Assembly: GCA_947625405.1 (NCBI GenBank)
Contig: CANQOF010000004.1
Coordinates: 1-64,000 of the forward strand
Reading direction: 5' to 3'
Length of the DNA stretch: 64,000 nucleotides
DNA from: an uncultured Atopobiaceae bacterium
Lineage (GTDB): Bacteria > Actinomycetota > Coriobacteriia > Coriobacteriales > Atopobiaceae
Shown piece after piece: positions 1-7,831 of the stretch (its first letter is position 1; each line of letters begins with the position of its first letter). The position numbers were made by a program, and so were the translations under genes. The notes beneath the pieces were generated by a model that worked only from the letters and a program-made list of their open reading frames with translations, was not told the DNA's origin and did not search any database.

Positions 1-753
1 GCGAAGGGCCTGCGGCTTCGTGAGCTTGGCGTTCGTGAGGACGCAGGAGATCGTGGTGTTTGCGCGCGGGGTGAGGTCCGCGCCCGCGCTCGCCATGGCG
101 CCGAGGGCGGCGTCGAGCGGCAGGGGTGCGGCTACGGCGGGATCGGGCCGCGCGCCGGCGACGACCGCGCCACCCGGCGCGATCACGTCGCCTACGGCAT
201 TCACGGCGCAGATGGCGCCCACGTAGAGCGGGCCGGCTTCGATGACGGCCGTGCCGAGGCCGCTCTTCATCGAGCGCTCGGGGCCGAGGAACTTGCCCAC
301 GGTGCAGCCCGTACCCGCGCCCACGTTTCCCGTGGGAAGAGGAGTCTCGGGATCGGCGTCGAGCGCGTCCGCTACCGCGGCGGCTCCTTCGGCAAGCCCG
401 GGGCGCGTGAAGGCGTCGCCCACCGTGAGGTCGAAGACGCAGGCGGCGCTCACGATGGGCACCTTGCAGACCCCCATGTCGAGGCCGATGTCGCGTCGCT
501 CGAGCTCCTCGGCCGCCCCGGAGGCGGCGGTGAGCCCGAAGGCCGAGCCACCGGAGAGTACGACGGCGTTCACGCGCTCCACCGTCTCCTCGGGGCGAAG
601 GAGGTCCGTCTCGCGCGTGGCCGGCGCGCCTCCGCGCACGTCCACCGCTCCGACGGCGCCCTCGGGGCACACGATGGCGGTGCAGCCGGTGCCCGCCTCC
701 TCGAGCGTGGCGTGGCCGATGAAAAAGCCCGGGATCTGTCGCACATCTGCCAT
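1..753 (-). CDS. P1-family (DmpA-like) peptidase, 3' end outside window
   Basis: The 251 codons visible read as an N-terminal-nucleophile hydrolase of the DmpA/P1 (S58) family, which includes L-aminopeptidase/D-esterases and 6-aminohexanoate-type hydrolases. Visible family signatures are the glycine-rich stretches VVLSGGSAFGL (about residues 64-74) and GNVGAGTGCTVGK (142-154), and ANTTIS (231-236). The family's autocatalytic cleavage falls just before a Ser/Thr nucleophile; by analogy with short actinobacterial members I expect it at Asn232/Thr233, which is inference. The ATG at 751-753 is preceded by a strong GAGGAGG site. The gene runs off the left edge, so length and C-terminus are unknown. 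Substrate cannot be told from sequence. It is divergent from the following toxin-antitoxin pair. Confidence 0.88.
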   Translation of the reverse strand, partial: MADVRQIPGFFIGHATLEEAGTGCTAIVCPEGAVGAVDVRGGAPATRETDLLRPEETVERVNAVVLSGGSAFGLTAASGAAEELERRDIGLDMGVCKVPIVSAACVFDLTVGDAFTRPGLAEGAAAVADALDADPETPLPTGNVGAGTGCTVGKFLGPERSMKSGLGTAVIEAGPLYVGAICAVNAVGDVIAPGGAVVAGARPDPAVAAPLPLDAALGAMASAGADLTPRANTTISCVLTNAKLTKPQALR

Positions 754-836
754 GGATCCTCCTCAAACGAGACATTCGTCCTCGCTTCGGCACTGTAACT
801 CATGCCTATAGCCCAGAACCTCCGTCATAACCGAAT

Positions 837-847
837 TGGCTAAGCCA
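837..847. promoter_or_regulatory. Palindrome upstream of the antitoxin at 901
   Basis: TGGCTAAGCCA is a perfect 11-nt palindrome in an AT-richer stretch just ahead of the Phd-like antitoxin, with a TAGAAT -10-like hexamer at 854-859. Its position suits an autoregulatory operator for the toxin-antitoxin pair. That role is inferred from position only. Confidence 0.4.
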
Positions 848-900
848 TTAAGTTAGAATGGCCATTGGTTGTTCCGAAAATAGTCGATGAGAGGTTTTCC

Positions 901-1149
901 ATGGTGGTGACGGCGACGGACCTTAAGAACAATCTCGGTCGGTATCTCGAGGCGGCGCAACAAGAAGATGTGCTCATCACGAGGAACGGCGAGCCCTACG
1001 CGACGCTCTCGTCGGTCCGGAACGACCGGCTTGGACGCATGGAAGCGCTCTTTGGCATCCTTCCTCCTGAGGTAACGGCCGAAGATGCGCGCCGCTCGCG
1101 ACTCGAAGCCCACCATCCCTCCCCTGAAGCCGACGGAGCAGTGGCGTGA
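901..1149 (+). CDS. Phd/YefM-type antitoxin
   Basis: An 82-residue protein starting MVVTATDLKNNLGRYLEAA, the typical beginning of Phd/YefM antitoxins, where the N-terminal domain binds DNA and the C-terminal tail wraps the toxin. LITRNGEPYATL forms the usual central strand pair. I chose ATG 901 over an upstream TTG at 865 because GAGAGG lies 6 nt ahead and homologues begin here. It overlaps the downstream PIN toxin (GTGA overlap), so the two are translationally coupled. It should repress its own promoter and neutralise the toxin at 1146. Confidence 0.8.
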   Translation: MVVTATDLKNNLGRYLEAAQQEDVLITRNGEPYATLSSVRNDRLGRMEALFGILPPEVTAEDARRSRLEAHHPSPEADGAVA

Positions 1150-1613
1150 AGGCCGACACGCCGAATGGGATCGTCTCAAAGGGGCGAGACCTGCGAGCGG
1201 TGGTCGATACGAATGTCATGATCGACGCCTTGGCAAACAGAACTCCATGGGCTGAGGATGCGCAAGAGCTCCTCCGATTGGCCTCGCTCGGAAACGCGAA
1301 GCTCTATCTCTCGGGTAGCACCATCACCGATCTTTTTTACCTGCTGAACAAATGGACCTTTCATGATCGCCGCAAGACCCGCGCGGCGATCCAGGTTCTT
1401 CTCGAGTCCTTCGGAGTGGTGCCGGTGGGCTACGCCGAATGCAGCCTTGCGGCGCATTCCGACATGCCTGACTTCGAGGATGCCGTCCTCGCCTATGCGG
1501 CTCAGGCAGCCCATGTCGATTACCTCGTCACGAGGGATCTTGAAGATTACGAAAAGAGCCCTGTGCCCGCGATTCTTCCCGGCGACTATTTGGAGCTCCT
1601 TGCCCAGAGCTGA
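1146..1613 (+). CDS. PIN-domain toxin (VapC-like ribonuclease)
   Basis: A 155-residue PIN-domain protein. The acidic residues of the metal-dependent RNase centre are visible: VVDTNVMID near residue 20, MPDFEDAVLA near 110 and VTRDLEDY near 128. The family cleaves RNA, often tRNA, and is held in check by the cognate antitoxin, here the gene at 901. The GTG start overlaps the antitoxin stop. The last acidic motif, TRD followed by residues resembling F-x-x-S/P, matches PIN proteins of the COG1569/COG4113 type. The RNA target cannot be predicted. The extra N-terminal 16 residues before the first beta strand are slightly long for the family, so an internal start is possible. Confidence 0.82.
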   Translation: MKADTPNGIVSKGRDLRAVVDTNVMIDALANRTPWAEDAQELLRLASLGNAKLYLSGSTITDLFYLLNKWTFHDRRKTRAAIQVLLESFGVVPVGYAECSLAAHSDMPDFEDAVLAYAAQAAHVDYLVTRDLEDYEKSPVPAILPGDYLELLAQS

Positions 1614-1730
1614 ACCGACGACGGCCTCGAGGAGCGCATGGATTTCCCGAGGCGCGGCGTTCCTATGCGATACTTTTCTGGAGCCTTGACGCCGCGCGGG
1701 CGCCGCGAGGCGATATTCGAAAGGAGCCCC

Positions 1731-2744
1731 ATGGGTGAAAGTGCGCTCAAGCCCGGCTACGTCCCCCCAACCGACGGCGATCGCTATGTCCCGCCCGCGG
1801 AGCGCACGGGAAACGAATCGATCGTCTACTTCACGCGTGACCTCTCCGCCGCTGGCTTGAAGAAGGCCTATGAGGCGGTCTCTGGCGAGATCGACGGAAA
1901 GATCGCCGTGAAGCTCCACACAGGCGAGAAGCACGGGCCGAACATCATTCCGCACGCCTGGGTGCAGGAGCTCATGGAAGCGGACATCCCGGACGGCACG
2001 ATCGTCGAGACGAACACCTACTACGAAGGCGACCGCGACACGACCGAGAAGCATCTCGAGACGCTCAAGGTGAACGGCTGGACGTTCTGCCCCGTGGACA
2101 TCATGGACGCCGAGGGCACCGCGCTCCTGCCCGTGGAGAACGGCAATTTCTTCGAGGAGATGAGCGTCGGCAAGGGCCTCCTCGACTACGACTCCTTCGT
2201 GGCGCTCACGCACTTCAAGGGCCACGTGAAGGGCGGTTTCGGCGGCTCCAACAAGAACATCGGCATCGGCTGCGCCGACGGCAAAGAGGGCAAGAAGTGG
2301 ATCCACACGACGCCCGGCTCGGACGACATGTGGGACATCTCGAACGAGGAGCTCATGGAGCGCATGACCGAGAGCTGCAAGTCGGTGGTGTCGCACTTCG
2401 GCAAGAAGATCTGCTACATGAACGTGCTCCGCAACATGAGCGTCGACTGCGACTGCGCCGGCGTCGGGGCTACGCCCGTGGTGATGCCCAACATCGGCAT
2501 CCTCTCCTCGACGGACATCCTCGCGGCAGACCAGGCTTCCGTGGACCTCGTCTACGCGCTTCCCGAGAAGTACCCCGACGACCTCAAGGAGCGCATGGAG
2601 AGCCGCCATGGCCTGCGCCAGCTCACCTACATGAAGGAGCTCGGCATGGGCAACGACCGCTACGTGCTCATCGACCTCGACCACGACGGCAAGCGCATCA
2701 CGCTCGACGAGGCGCTTGATTCCGTGGTGCCCTGGGAGGGCTAG
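1731..2744 (+). CDS. DUF362 domain protein
   Basis: A 337-residue protein of the DUF362 family. Recognisable stretches are ALTHFKGHVKGGFGGSNKNI (about 160-180), GIGCADGKEGKKWIH, and SVDCDCAGVG near 242. Family members are mostly uncharacterised and are often tied to Fe-S or redox functions; longer homologues carry a C-terminal 2[4Fe-4S] ferredoxin, which is absent here, leaving only the DCDC cysteine cluster and a few scattered Cys. I set the start at ATG 1731 because GAAAGGAG precedes it by about 5 nt; an in-frame upstream ATG at 1638 has no good ribosome site. It stands alone between a toxin gene and the PTS IIA gene. Function unknown. Confidence 0.8.
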   Translation: MGESALKPGYVPPTDGDRYVPPAERTGNESIVYFTRDLSAAGLKKAYEAVSGEIDGKIAVKLHTGEKHGPNIIPHAWVQELMEADIPDGTIVETNTYYEGDRDTTEKHLETLKVNGWTFCPVDIMDAEGTALLPVENGNFFEEMSVGKGLLDYDSFVALTHFKGHVKGGFGGSNKNIGIGCADGKEGKKWIHTTPGSDDMWDISNEELMERMTESCKSVVSHFGKKICYMNVLRNMSVDCDCAGVGATPVVMPNIGILSSTDILAADQASVDLVYALPEKYPDDLKERMESRHGLRQLTYMKELGMGNDRYVLIDLDHDGKRITLDEALDSVVPWEG

Positions 2745-2865
2745 GCAACCTCATCGATCGACCTGCGCGCCCCGCTTGGGCCCTCGCTCGAGCGGGGCGT
2801 GCTCGTTCTGCGTCACCGCTGGGAGGCAACGGGCATGCCATTTGCGGGAGGAACGCGGTTTCCTC

Positions 2866-2894
2866 TCGACAAGCCCATCTACTCATGTTATAGA
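2866..2894 (+). promoter_or_regulatory. Sigma70-type promoter of the orphan EIIA gene, with possible GntR site
   Basis: TCGACA (2866-2871) and TATAGA (2889-2894) are separated by exactly 17 nt, 38 nt upstream of the EIIA start. The -10 lies inside TGTTATAGACA, a TGT-N5-ACA dyad resembling operators of HutC-type GntR regulators. The gntR-type gene at 3417 is the obvious candidate to bind it. Promoter geometry is seen directly; operator assignment is inference. Confidence 0.55.
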
Positions 2895-2931
2895 CAAGTA
2901 AACAAATTGCTCGAGAGCAGAGGAGGCTCCC

Positions 2932-3309
2932 ATGAAGCAGATCGTCCTCGCGTCCCATGGCAAGTTCGCAGAGGGTGCGGCCGATACCCTGAAGATGGTG
3001 CTCGGCGACATTCCCGGCCTGCACGTGATCACCTTCGAGATGGACGACGCCTCCACCATCGAGGGCCCGGCGCGCGAGCTCCTGAAGAGCATCGGTACGA
3101 TCGATGACGTCTACGTGCTCACCGACATGATGGGCTCTTCCGTGAACACCGCCATGGTGAACCTCAAGAAGGAGTTCCCGAACATCATCGTCATCGCCGG
3201 CGTGAACTTCCCGCTTATCCTCTCCGTGGCCATGCCGATGTTCGGCGCCAAGGGCGACGCGCTCCAGGCGGTCGTCGACGAGTGCAAGAGCGGCATGATC
3301 GTCTGCTAG
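2932..3309 (+). CDS. PTS EIIA, mannose/fructose-type (orphan)
   Basis: A 125-residue soluble protein of the EIIA-Man superfamily. It opens with MKQIVLASHGKFAEG; His9 in the ASHG motif is the expected phosphorylated residue that accepts phosphate from HPr. The full fold length of about 125 residues is present, without the IIB domain that is fused in E. coli ManX. A GAGGAGG site precedes the ATG. No mannose-family IIB, IIC or IID gene lies nearby; the next PTS gene, at 4222, is a lactose-type IIB of another family. It could serve a distant permease, act as a regulatory phosphocarrier, or resemble the DhaM-type EIIA of dihydroxyacetone kinases. A GntR regulator follows beyond a terminator. Confidence 0.85.
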   Translation: MKQIVLASHGKFAEGAADTLKMVLGDIPGLHVITFEMDDASTIEGPARELLKSIGTIDDVYVLTDMMGSSVNTAMVNLKKEFPNIIVIAGVNFPLILSVAMPMFGAKGDALQAVVDECKSGMIVC

Positions 3310-3337
3310 CTCGTATTTCAACTGGTTCCATCTCGAG

Positions 3338-3366
3338 GCCCCGCCTTCTTCGGAAGGCGGGGCTTT
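3338..3366 (+). terminator. Rho-independent terminator after EIIA
   Basis: An 11-bp perfect GC-rich stem (GCCCCGCCTTC / GAAGGCGGGGC) with a TTCG tetraloop, followed by TTT. It separates the EIIA gene from the gntR-type regulator. Confidence 0.85.
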
Positions 3367-3416
3367 CCTCGTACAATGGCGCGTTGGAACATCACATCGC
3401 TTTGAAAGACCACGCC

Positions 3417-4133
3417 ATGGCCGAAAACCAGCCGCTGTATCGCCAAATCTACGAGGATCTGCGCGATCGCATCGCCGACGGCACCTACCCCGTGGGCGCG
3501 AAGCTGCCCTCCGAGACCGAGCTCGTCGCGGACTACAACGTGAGCCGCCTCACCGTGCGCCGCGCCATCGCCGACCTCGCGGCCGATGGCTTCCTCGTCA
3601 CCGAACAGGGCCGCGGGAGCTTCGTGCGCAAGCACAAGCTCTGGGCCTCATCGCTTCGCTCCTCGGTGACGAAGAGCTTCACGGACATTTGCATGGAGGC
3701 GGGGCTCGCCGCGGGTGCGCGCCTCGTCTCGCAGGAGATCGTGCGCGCGCCAGCCCGCTACGCCCAGGCGCTCGGCGTTTCCGAGGGATCGCTTCTCCTC
3801 TGCATTCGCCGCATTCGCTCGGCCGACGATTGGCCCATCATCGACGAGTACACGTACCTGCCCTACGAGCGCTTCGAGGGCATGCTCTCGAAGGACCTGA
3901 ACGACACCTCGATCTTCCAGGCGATCGAGGAGGTGGGCGGGATGCGCCCCTTCCACGCGCATGACCAGGTGGTGAGCGCGGTGAACGCGACGCCCGACCA
4001 AGCGAAGGAGCTGAACGTCTCCCAAGGCGCGGCGCTCTTGAGGAGGAGCGTCACGTTCGTGGGTGCCGATGGCAAGCCGATCTCCGTCGCGCGTTCGTAC
4101 TTCGTGGGGAGCCGCTTCTCCTTCGAGCTCTAG
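3417..4133 (+). CDS. GntR-family (HutC subfamily) transcriptional regulator
   Basis: A 238-residue regulator. Residues 1-70 form a GntR winged helix (LYRQIYEDLRDRIADGTYPVG, then KLPSETELVADYNVSRLTVRRAI), and residues 85-238 form a UbiC/UTRA effector-binding domain ending in VARSYFVGSRFSFEL, which places it in the HutC subfamily that senses sugars or other small metabolites. ATG 3417 was chosen because the domain begins at once after it; the ribosome site is weak. Neighbouring PTS IIA and IIB genes and a hexitol-type dehydrogenase suggest a sugar or sugar-alcohol effector. The probable operator is the TGT-N5-ACA dyad over the EIIA promoter. Confidence 0.88.
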   Translation: MAENQPLYRQIYEDLRDRIADGTYPVGAKLPSETELVADYNVSRLTVRRAIADLAADGFLVTEQGRGSFVRKHKLWASSLRSSVTKSFTDICMEAGLAAGARLVSQEIVRAPARYAQALGVSEGSLLLCIRRIRSADDWPIIDEYTYLPYERFEGMLSKDLNDTSIFQAIEEVGGMRPFHAHDQVVSAVNATPDQAKELNVSQGAALLRRSVTFVGADGKPISVARSYFVGSRFSFEL

Positions 4134-4167
4134 CGAGGTCACGGCATCCTTCACGGCGCCATATGGA

Positions 4168-4197
4168 AAAGGGCTGGTCATCGGATGGCCAGCCCTT
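4168..4197. terminator. Bidirectional terminator between gntR-type gene and EIIB
   Basis: A 14-bp stem (AAAGGGCTGGTCAT / ATGGCCAGCCCTTT) closes a CGG triloop, with one G-T pair. Flanking A and T runs let it work for both convergent genes. Confidence 0.85.
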
Positions 4198-4221
4198 TCG
4201 CATGCGCGGTGTGGGGGAGCG

Positions 4222-4533
4222 TTAATCCTTGATGTGCGAGAGGCCGAGCTCCACGACGGCCTTCGCGTTCATGCGGCCGTAGTCCATCATCGGGATCACG
4301 ACGACGTCGATGCCCTTGTCGTTGAAGGGCTCGAAGGTGGGCTTCGCGTAGCCGCACTGGGGGCCGAGGAGCACCACGTCGAACTCGTTCAGGCGCTGCA
4401 TGCAGGAGCCCTCCATGAGCGGGATGAAGGTCACATCCGCGTCGATGTCATTCGTCTTCACGTACTCCTGCATCTTCTGGGTGAGGAGGCTCGAGGACAT
4501 GCCGGCACCGCAGACCACGAGGATGTGCTTCAT
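4222..4533 (-). CDS. PTS EIIB, lactose/cellobiose-type (orphan)
   Basis: A 103-residue IIB protein. MKHILVVCGAGMSSSLLTQK carries the phosphocysteine (Cys8) in the family's P-loop-like turn, and VVLLGPQCGYAKP is the matching second-half motif. It would accept phosphate from a IIA-Lac type protein and pass it to sugar bound by a IIC permease. Neither a cognate IIA nor a IIC is in the neighbourhood, so it is an orphan or serves a remote or regulatory partner. GAAAGGAG precedes the ATG. It is divergent from the zinc dehydrogenase at 4643, and the 109-nt gap probably holds both promoters. Confidence 0.85.
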   Translation of the reverse strand: MKHILVVCGAGMSSSLLTQKMQEYVKTNDIDADVTFIPLMEGSCMQRLNEFDVVLLGPQCGYAKPTFEPFNDKGIDVVVIPMMDYGRMNAKAVVELGLSHIKD

Positions 4534-4642
4534 TCGGAAACTCCTTTCAAGGGAAACGTCATATCCTCTTTATTGTGCGTGAAAGCGCGCGTGATCGTGT
4601 GCGCGAATCGTGGGGTTTGCGCGGTCTGGAGAGGAGTGGAAG

Positions 4643-5680
4643 ATGGCCGAGACGATGCTCCAGGAAGTGATGACGGCGCCGGGCGAGATCGAGTTTCGCG
4701 AGGTGGAGGTGCCCGAGTCGGGCCCTGGCCAGGTGCTCGTGAAGATCATGAACATCGGCATCTGCGGCTCCGACATCCACGTCTACCAAGGCGAGCATCC
4801 CTTCACCTCCTATCCCGTGACGCAGGGCCACGAGGTCTCGGGCGAGATCGTCGCGCTCGGCGAGGGGGTCGAGGATCTTTCCGTCGGCCAGCCGGTGACG
4901 ATCGAGCCGCAGGTCACGTGTGGCGAGTGCCACCCCTGCACGCACGGCAAGTACAACCTCTGCGAGAACCTCAAGGTCATGGGCTTCCAAACGACCGGCA
5001 CGGCGTCGCGCTACTTCGCCGTCGACGCGTCGAAGGTGACGCCGCTTCCCGAGGGCATGAGCTATGAACACGGCGCGATGATCGAGCCGCTCGCGGTGGC
5101 GGTGCACGCGGTGCGGCAGATGGGCGAGGTCGAGGGGCTCGACGTGTGCGTGATCGGCGCGGGCCCCATCGGAAACCTCGTCGCGCAGGTGGCCAAGGGC
5201 CTCGGCGCGCGCAAGGTGCTCATCACCGACGTCTCCGACCTGCGGCTTTCCATCGCGCGCGAGTGCGGCATCGACGACGCGGTGAACACGCACGACAAGG
5301 ACTTCGGCGAGGCGCTCGTCGAGACCTTCGGGCCGAGCAAGGCCGACGTGATCTACGACTGCGCGGGCAACAACATCACGATGGGGCAGGCCATTGCGAA
5401 CGCGCGCAAGGGTTCCGTGATCGTGCTCGTGGCGGTCTTCGCGGGCATGGCCACCGTCGACCTCGCCGTGCTGAACGACCACGAGCTCGACCTCAAGACC
5501 TCGATGATGTATCGCCATCCGGACTATGTGGAGGCCATTCGCCTCGTTAAGGAGGACAAGGTCCACCTCGCGCCGCTCGTGTCGAAGCACTTTCCGTTCG
5601 AGCGCTACTTCGACGCCTACAAGTACATCGACGAGAACCGCGAATCCACGATGAAGGTCATCATCGACGTCCAGGAGTGA
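4643..5680 (+). CDS. Zinc-dependent MDR dehydrogenase (sorbitol/threonine dehydrogenase type)
   Basis: A 345-residue medium-chain dehydrogenase. Catalytic-zinc ligands appear in ICGSDIH (Cys37) and GHEVSGE; the structural zinc site is the CGECHPC...LC cluster near residues 93-107; the Rossmann glycine motif VIGAGPIGNLVAQ is near 170. These features match sorbitol/butanediol/threonine dehydrogenases that oxidise secondary alcohols with NAD(P). ATG 4643 follows GAGGAG by 6 nt. The nearby orphan PTS subunits and GntR regulator point to a sugar-alcohol or amino-sugar substrate, but substrate is not readable from sequence. Confidence 0.87.
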   Translation: MAETMLQEVMTAPGEIEFREVEVPESGPGQVLVKIMNIGICGSDIHVYQGEHPFTSYPVTQGHEVSGEIVALGEGVEDLSVGQPVTIEPQVTCGECHPCTHGKYNLCENLKVMGFQTTGTASRYFAVDASKVTPLPEGMSYEHGAMIEPLAVAVHAVRQMGEVEGLDVCVIGAGPIGNLVAQVAKGLGARKVLITDVSDLRLSIARECGIDDAVNTHDKDFGEALVETFGPSKADVIYDCAGNNITMGQAIANARKGSVIVLVAVFAGMATVDLAVLNDHELDLKTSMMYRHPDYVEAIRLVKEDKVHLAPLVSKHFPFERYFDAYKYIDENRESTMKVIIDVQE

Positions 5681-5791
5681 ACGCGCGCGGAGCGATCCCG
5701 CACGTTTGCAAACATTTGAAAAAACATGCCCTTTTAGGAGGGCAATGCGCGCTAGCATCCTCCCTGAGAGAAATCGACGGGGGGATGCGAC

Positions 5792-6055
5792 GTGTTTGAG
5801 TGGAAAGAGACGCGGATCGGCTCGCACAACATGTTCGAGGGCTATGACGCTGAGAGCTGCATTGAGGCGTGGATCGGCCTCACGCCAGAGGGCGAGGACG
5901 ATCGAGCGGTGAAGTGGCACTGGGAAAGCGACGAGGATAGCGAGCGCGGCCTCGTCTACATCGACGATAAGGGCGTCGGCTGGGCCATGAACGAGGCCAT
6001 GCAACGCGTCGAGCGCAGCGCCGAGCTGGAGAGCCGCTCCTGGTCCAACCGCTAG
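5792..6055 (+). CDS. Small hypothetical acidic protein
   Basis: An 87-residue protein beginning with GTG 5792 behind a G-rich ribosome-binding stretch (GGGGGGA). It is rich in Trp, Glu and Asp (GWAMNEAMQRVE) with no signal peptide, membrane segment or cysteine. I do not recognise the family. Codon use matches the neighbours, and an AT-rich leader with a GCCCT/AGGGC hairpin lies just upstream at about 5729-5744, which supports a real gene. It is followed directly by a convergent toxin-antitoxin pair. Confidence 0.55.
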   Translation: MFEWKETRIGSHNMFEGYDAESCIEAWIGLTPEGEDDRAVKWHWESDEDSERGLVYIDDKGVGWAMNEAMQRVERSAELESRSWSNR

Positions 6056-6369
6056 TGCGAGGTATCAGGGCCTTTTCGATCAATGCGCGTGGTTGCGTGC
6101 CGATAGACTGCACTGTCGGCACGCCTTCCTATCGCCACGATCTCCATCACCTCGATACGACCGTCCACTTCGCGAAAGACGATGCGAAGTCCGAGCTTGC
6201 GATGCTTGATCTTGCGACAGCCAGCGAGCGCGCCCGAGAGGGGTTGGCCCGCTTCCATGCCCCGTTCTCGGATGCGCGCGAGCCCCTTGTCCACGACGAT
6301 TCGCTCGGAACCATCGAGCCGCCGGTAGTCGTCGCGCGAATAGGCGGTCCACAGAAGTTCAAAGGCCAC
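6052..6369 (-). CDS. RelE/ParE-superfamily toxin (RNA interferase-like)
   Basis: A 105-residue basic protein with the RelE/ParE pattern: an N-terminal helix pair (YSRDDYRRLDGSERIVVDKGLARI), then ALAGCRKIKHRKLGLRIVFREVDGRIEVMEIVAIGRR, the strand-turn-strand core in which Arg and Lys residues of RelE-type mRNA cleavage reside. The C-terminal tail after RADSAVYRHA is typical. It starts with GTG two bases after the antitoxin stop, so it is translationally coupled. The partner antitoxin is at 6372. Target ribosome-bound mRNA is family knowledge, not shown here. Confidence 0.82.
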   Translation of the reverse strand: MAFELLWTAYSRDDYRRLDGSERIVVDKGLARIRERGMEAGQPLSGALAGCRKIKHRKLGLRIVFREVDGRIEVMEIVAIGRRADSAVYRHATTRIDRKGPDTSH

Positions 6370-6371
6370 GA

Positions 6372-6683
6372 CTACTCCCAGCCATCTTCCTCGCTGAACT
6401 GCGTAGCCCTCGAAGCGGGGCTTCGAACCTCGTCGTCCGTGTAGAGGGTGAGGGGCTCTTCCAAGAGGCGATACGCCGCCTCTTGGAGCACGAGCGCTTC
6501 TTCGAGCTCCTCCACCTGATGCACGAGATGCTCGTACTGCTCGCGCGTGAGCATGACCCCGCTCACCGTGCCATGGCTCAGCACGTAGACACCGTTGCCC
6601 GTTTCCTGGGAGCGTTCGAACACCGCGATGGGGGAGCGCTTGACCTCGGTAATGCTCGTCGTCGGAACATCGAGTGTGCGCAT
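6372..6683 (-). CDS. Phd/YefM-type antitoxin
   Basis: A 103-residue antitoxin. MRTLDVPTTSITEVKRSPIAVFERSQETGNGVYVLSHGTVSGVMLTREQYE matches the Phd/YefM N-terminal DNA-binding fold, and the long acidic helical C-terminus (VEELEEALVLQEAAYRLLEE) is the toxin-binding part. It precedes the toxin by two bases. A consensus TATAAT box lies about 40 nt upstream in an AT-rich segment unlike the surrounding DNA, where the complex would autorepress. Confidence 0.83.
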   Translation of the reverse strand: MRTLDVPTTSITEVKRSPIAVFERSQETGNGVYVLSHGTVSGVMLTREQYEHLVHQVEELEEALVLQEAAYRLLEEPLTLYTDDEVRSPASRATQFSEEDGWE

Positions 6684-6719
6684 GGGATTCCTGCTTTCTG
6701 AATAGCTAAACTGAGATTA

Positions 6720-6725
6720 ATTATA
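6720..6725 (-). promoter_or_regulatory. Consensus -10 box of the toxin-antitoxin operon
   Basis: ATTATA on the plus strand is a perfect TATAAT on the minus strand, in a strongly AT-rich stretch (about 6695-6755) 37 nt upstream of the antitoxin start. I did not find a convincing -35. Confidence 0.5.
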
Positions 6726-6757
6726 GTCAGAAATAAGTTTATATAATCGCTGAAATG

Positions 6758-7714
6758 CTAGTGCGATTGCATGCCAACCAGGGATCGTGGCGAGACGTCG
6801 TAGCGCGCCTTGAAGGCGCGATAGAAGTTCGAGCTGTTGCGATAGCCGAGCATCTGGGCGATCTCCTCCACGGAGAGCGATGTTTCGCGCAAGAGCGTCT
6901 CCGCACGCTCCATTCGCTGCTCCGTCACGAGTTCGGTGAAGGTACGTCCAGTCTCTTGGTGGATGAGGGTGGAGAGGTAGTTCGGGTGGTACTTGAAGTG
7001 GTGTGCAGCCTGCGCGAGGGTGGGCGCGTCAGGCTGCTCGGCCACGTAGGCGAGTACGCGCGCCGAGAGGCTTTGCTCCTGCTCGTCCTCGGAGTTCGCG
7101 CGGTAGGCGCGCGCCACCTGCATCATGAGCGCGAGCGCCATCGGCTTGAGGATGGCCTGGGTGTCGAACTTCGGCTTCGCGTACTCGATGATCATCTGGT
7201 TCAACAGGGCGCGTACGCGCGACTCGTCCTCGCCAAAGCGCAGGTGGATCGCCTCGTCGGAGAGCCGATTGGTCTCTGGCTTGAGGAAGAACTGCAGCAT
7301 GTGGTCGTCATAGGCGAGGGTGGGAAGGAACTCGTGGACGAAGGCCTCGCGCTGGATGAGGACGCCGACCACGATGTAGGGGTGCTCGCCGGTGGGCCGG
7401 AGCGCGTAGCCGGTGTGGGGCTGGCCCACATAGCACTCGCCCTCGCGGATGGTGATGAGGTTGTCCGGCCGTGCGGACAGCGCCTGGTAGTCGCCTTAGT
7501 AGGCGAAGTTGTAGAAGAAGAACCCGTGGCGGTGGAAGTGCTCGTGCACCGCCACGTCCTTGAGCACCATCACCATGATGGTCTCGTCCGGCCTGCCGAA
7601 CCAACGGAAGTAGGTCTCGCCGGGGATGCCCGTCTCCTCCGGCCGGTACGTCCAGTCGTAGGTGGCGAAGCGCTTGGCGAGTATGTCGATCGCCCTCGTG
7701 ATGCTGAGTGCCAT
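6758..7714 (-). pseudogene. AraC-family regulator interrupted by an in-frame TAA
   Basis: Both halves lie in one frame. The N-terminal part (from ATG 7714, with GAAAGG 7 nt ahead) is an AraC cupin-like sensor beginning; it stops at TAA 7496-7498 after HGFFFYNFAY. Reading through gives GDYQALSARPDNLITIREGECYVGQPHTGYALR and continues through the rest of the sensor to a full AraC double helix-turn-helix (LAQAAHHFKYHPNYLSTLIHQ and SVEEIAQMLGYRNSSNFYRAF) ending at 6758. A single CAA-to-TAA change, or a sequencing error, explains it. If real, the DNA-binding half could still be made from an internal start near 7429. It is divergent from the acetyltransferase at 7832. Confidence 0.8.
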
Positions 7715-7831
7715 GGCACGGCCTTTCGCAATATGAGGAAAAGTCACACTAGATCATAGGATTTAGCGCAGACAACCGCATCGCTTCTCGAGAAGATGTG
7801 CGTGGTATGAACGGTTCTTCAAGGAGCGCAC

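Noticed and set aside
1176-2684. Long minus-strand frame (502 codons) opposite the DUF362 gene
   Set aside because: It is a GC-rich shadow: His/Val/Leu/Arg-rich with no domain, while the plus strand has a recognised family, a good ribosome site and normal composition.
4559-6004. 481-codon minus-strand frame opposite the dehydrogenase
   Set aside because: His/Val/Arg/Asp-rich shadow of the MDR dehydrogenase gene.
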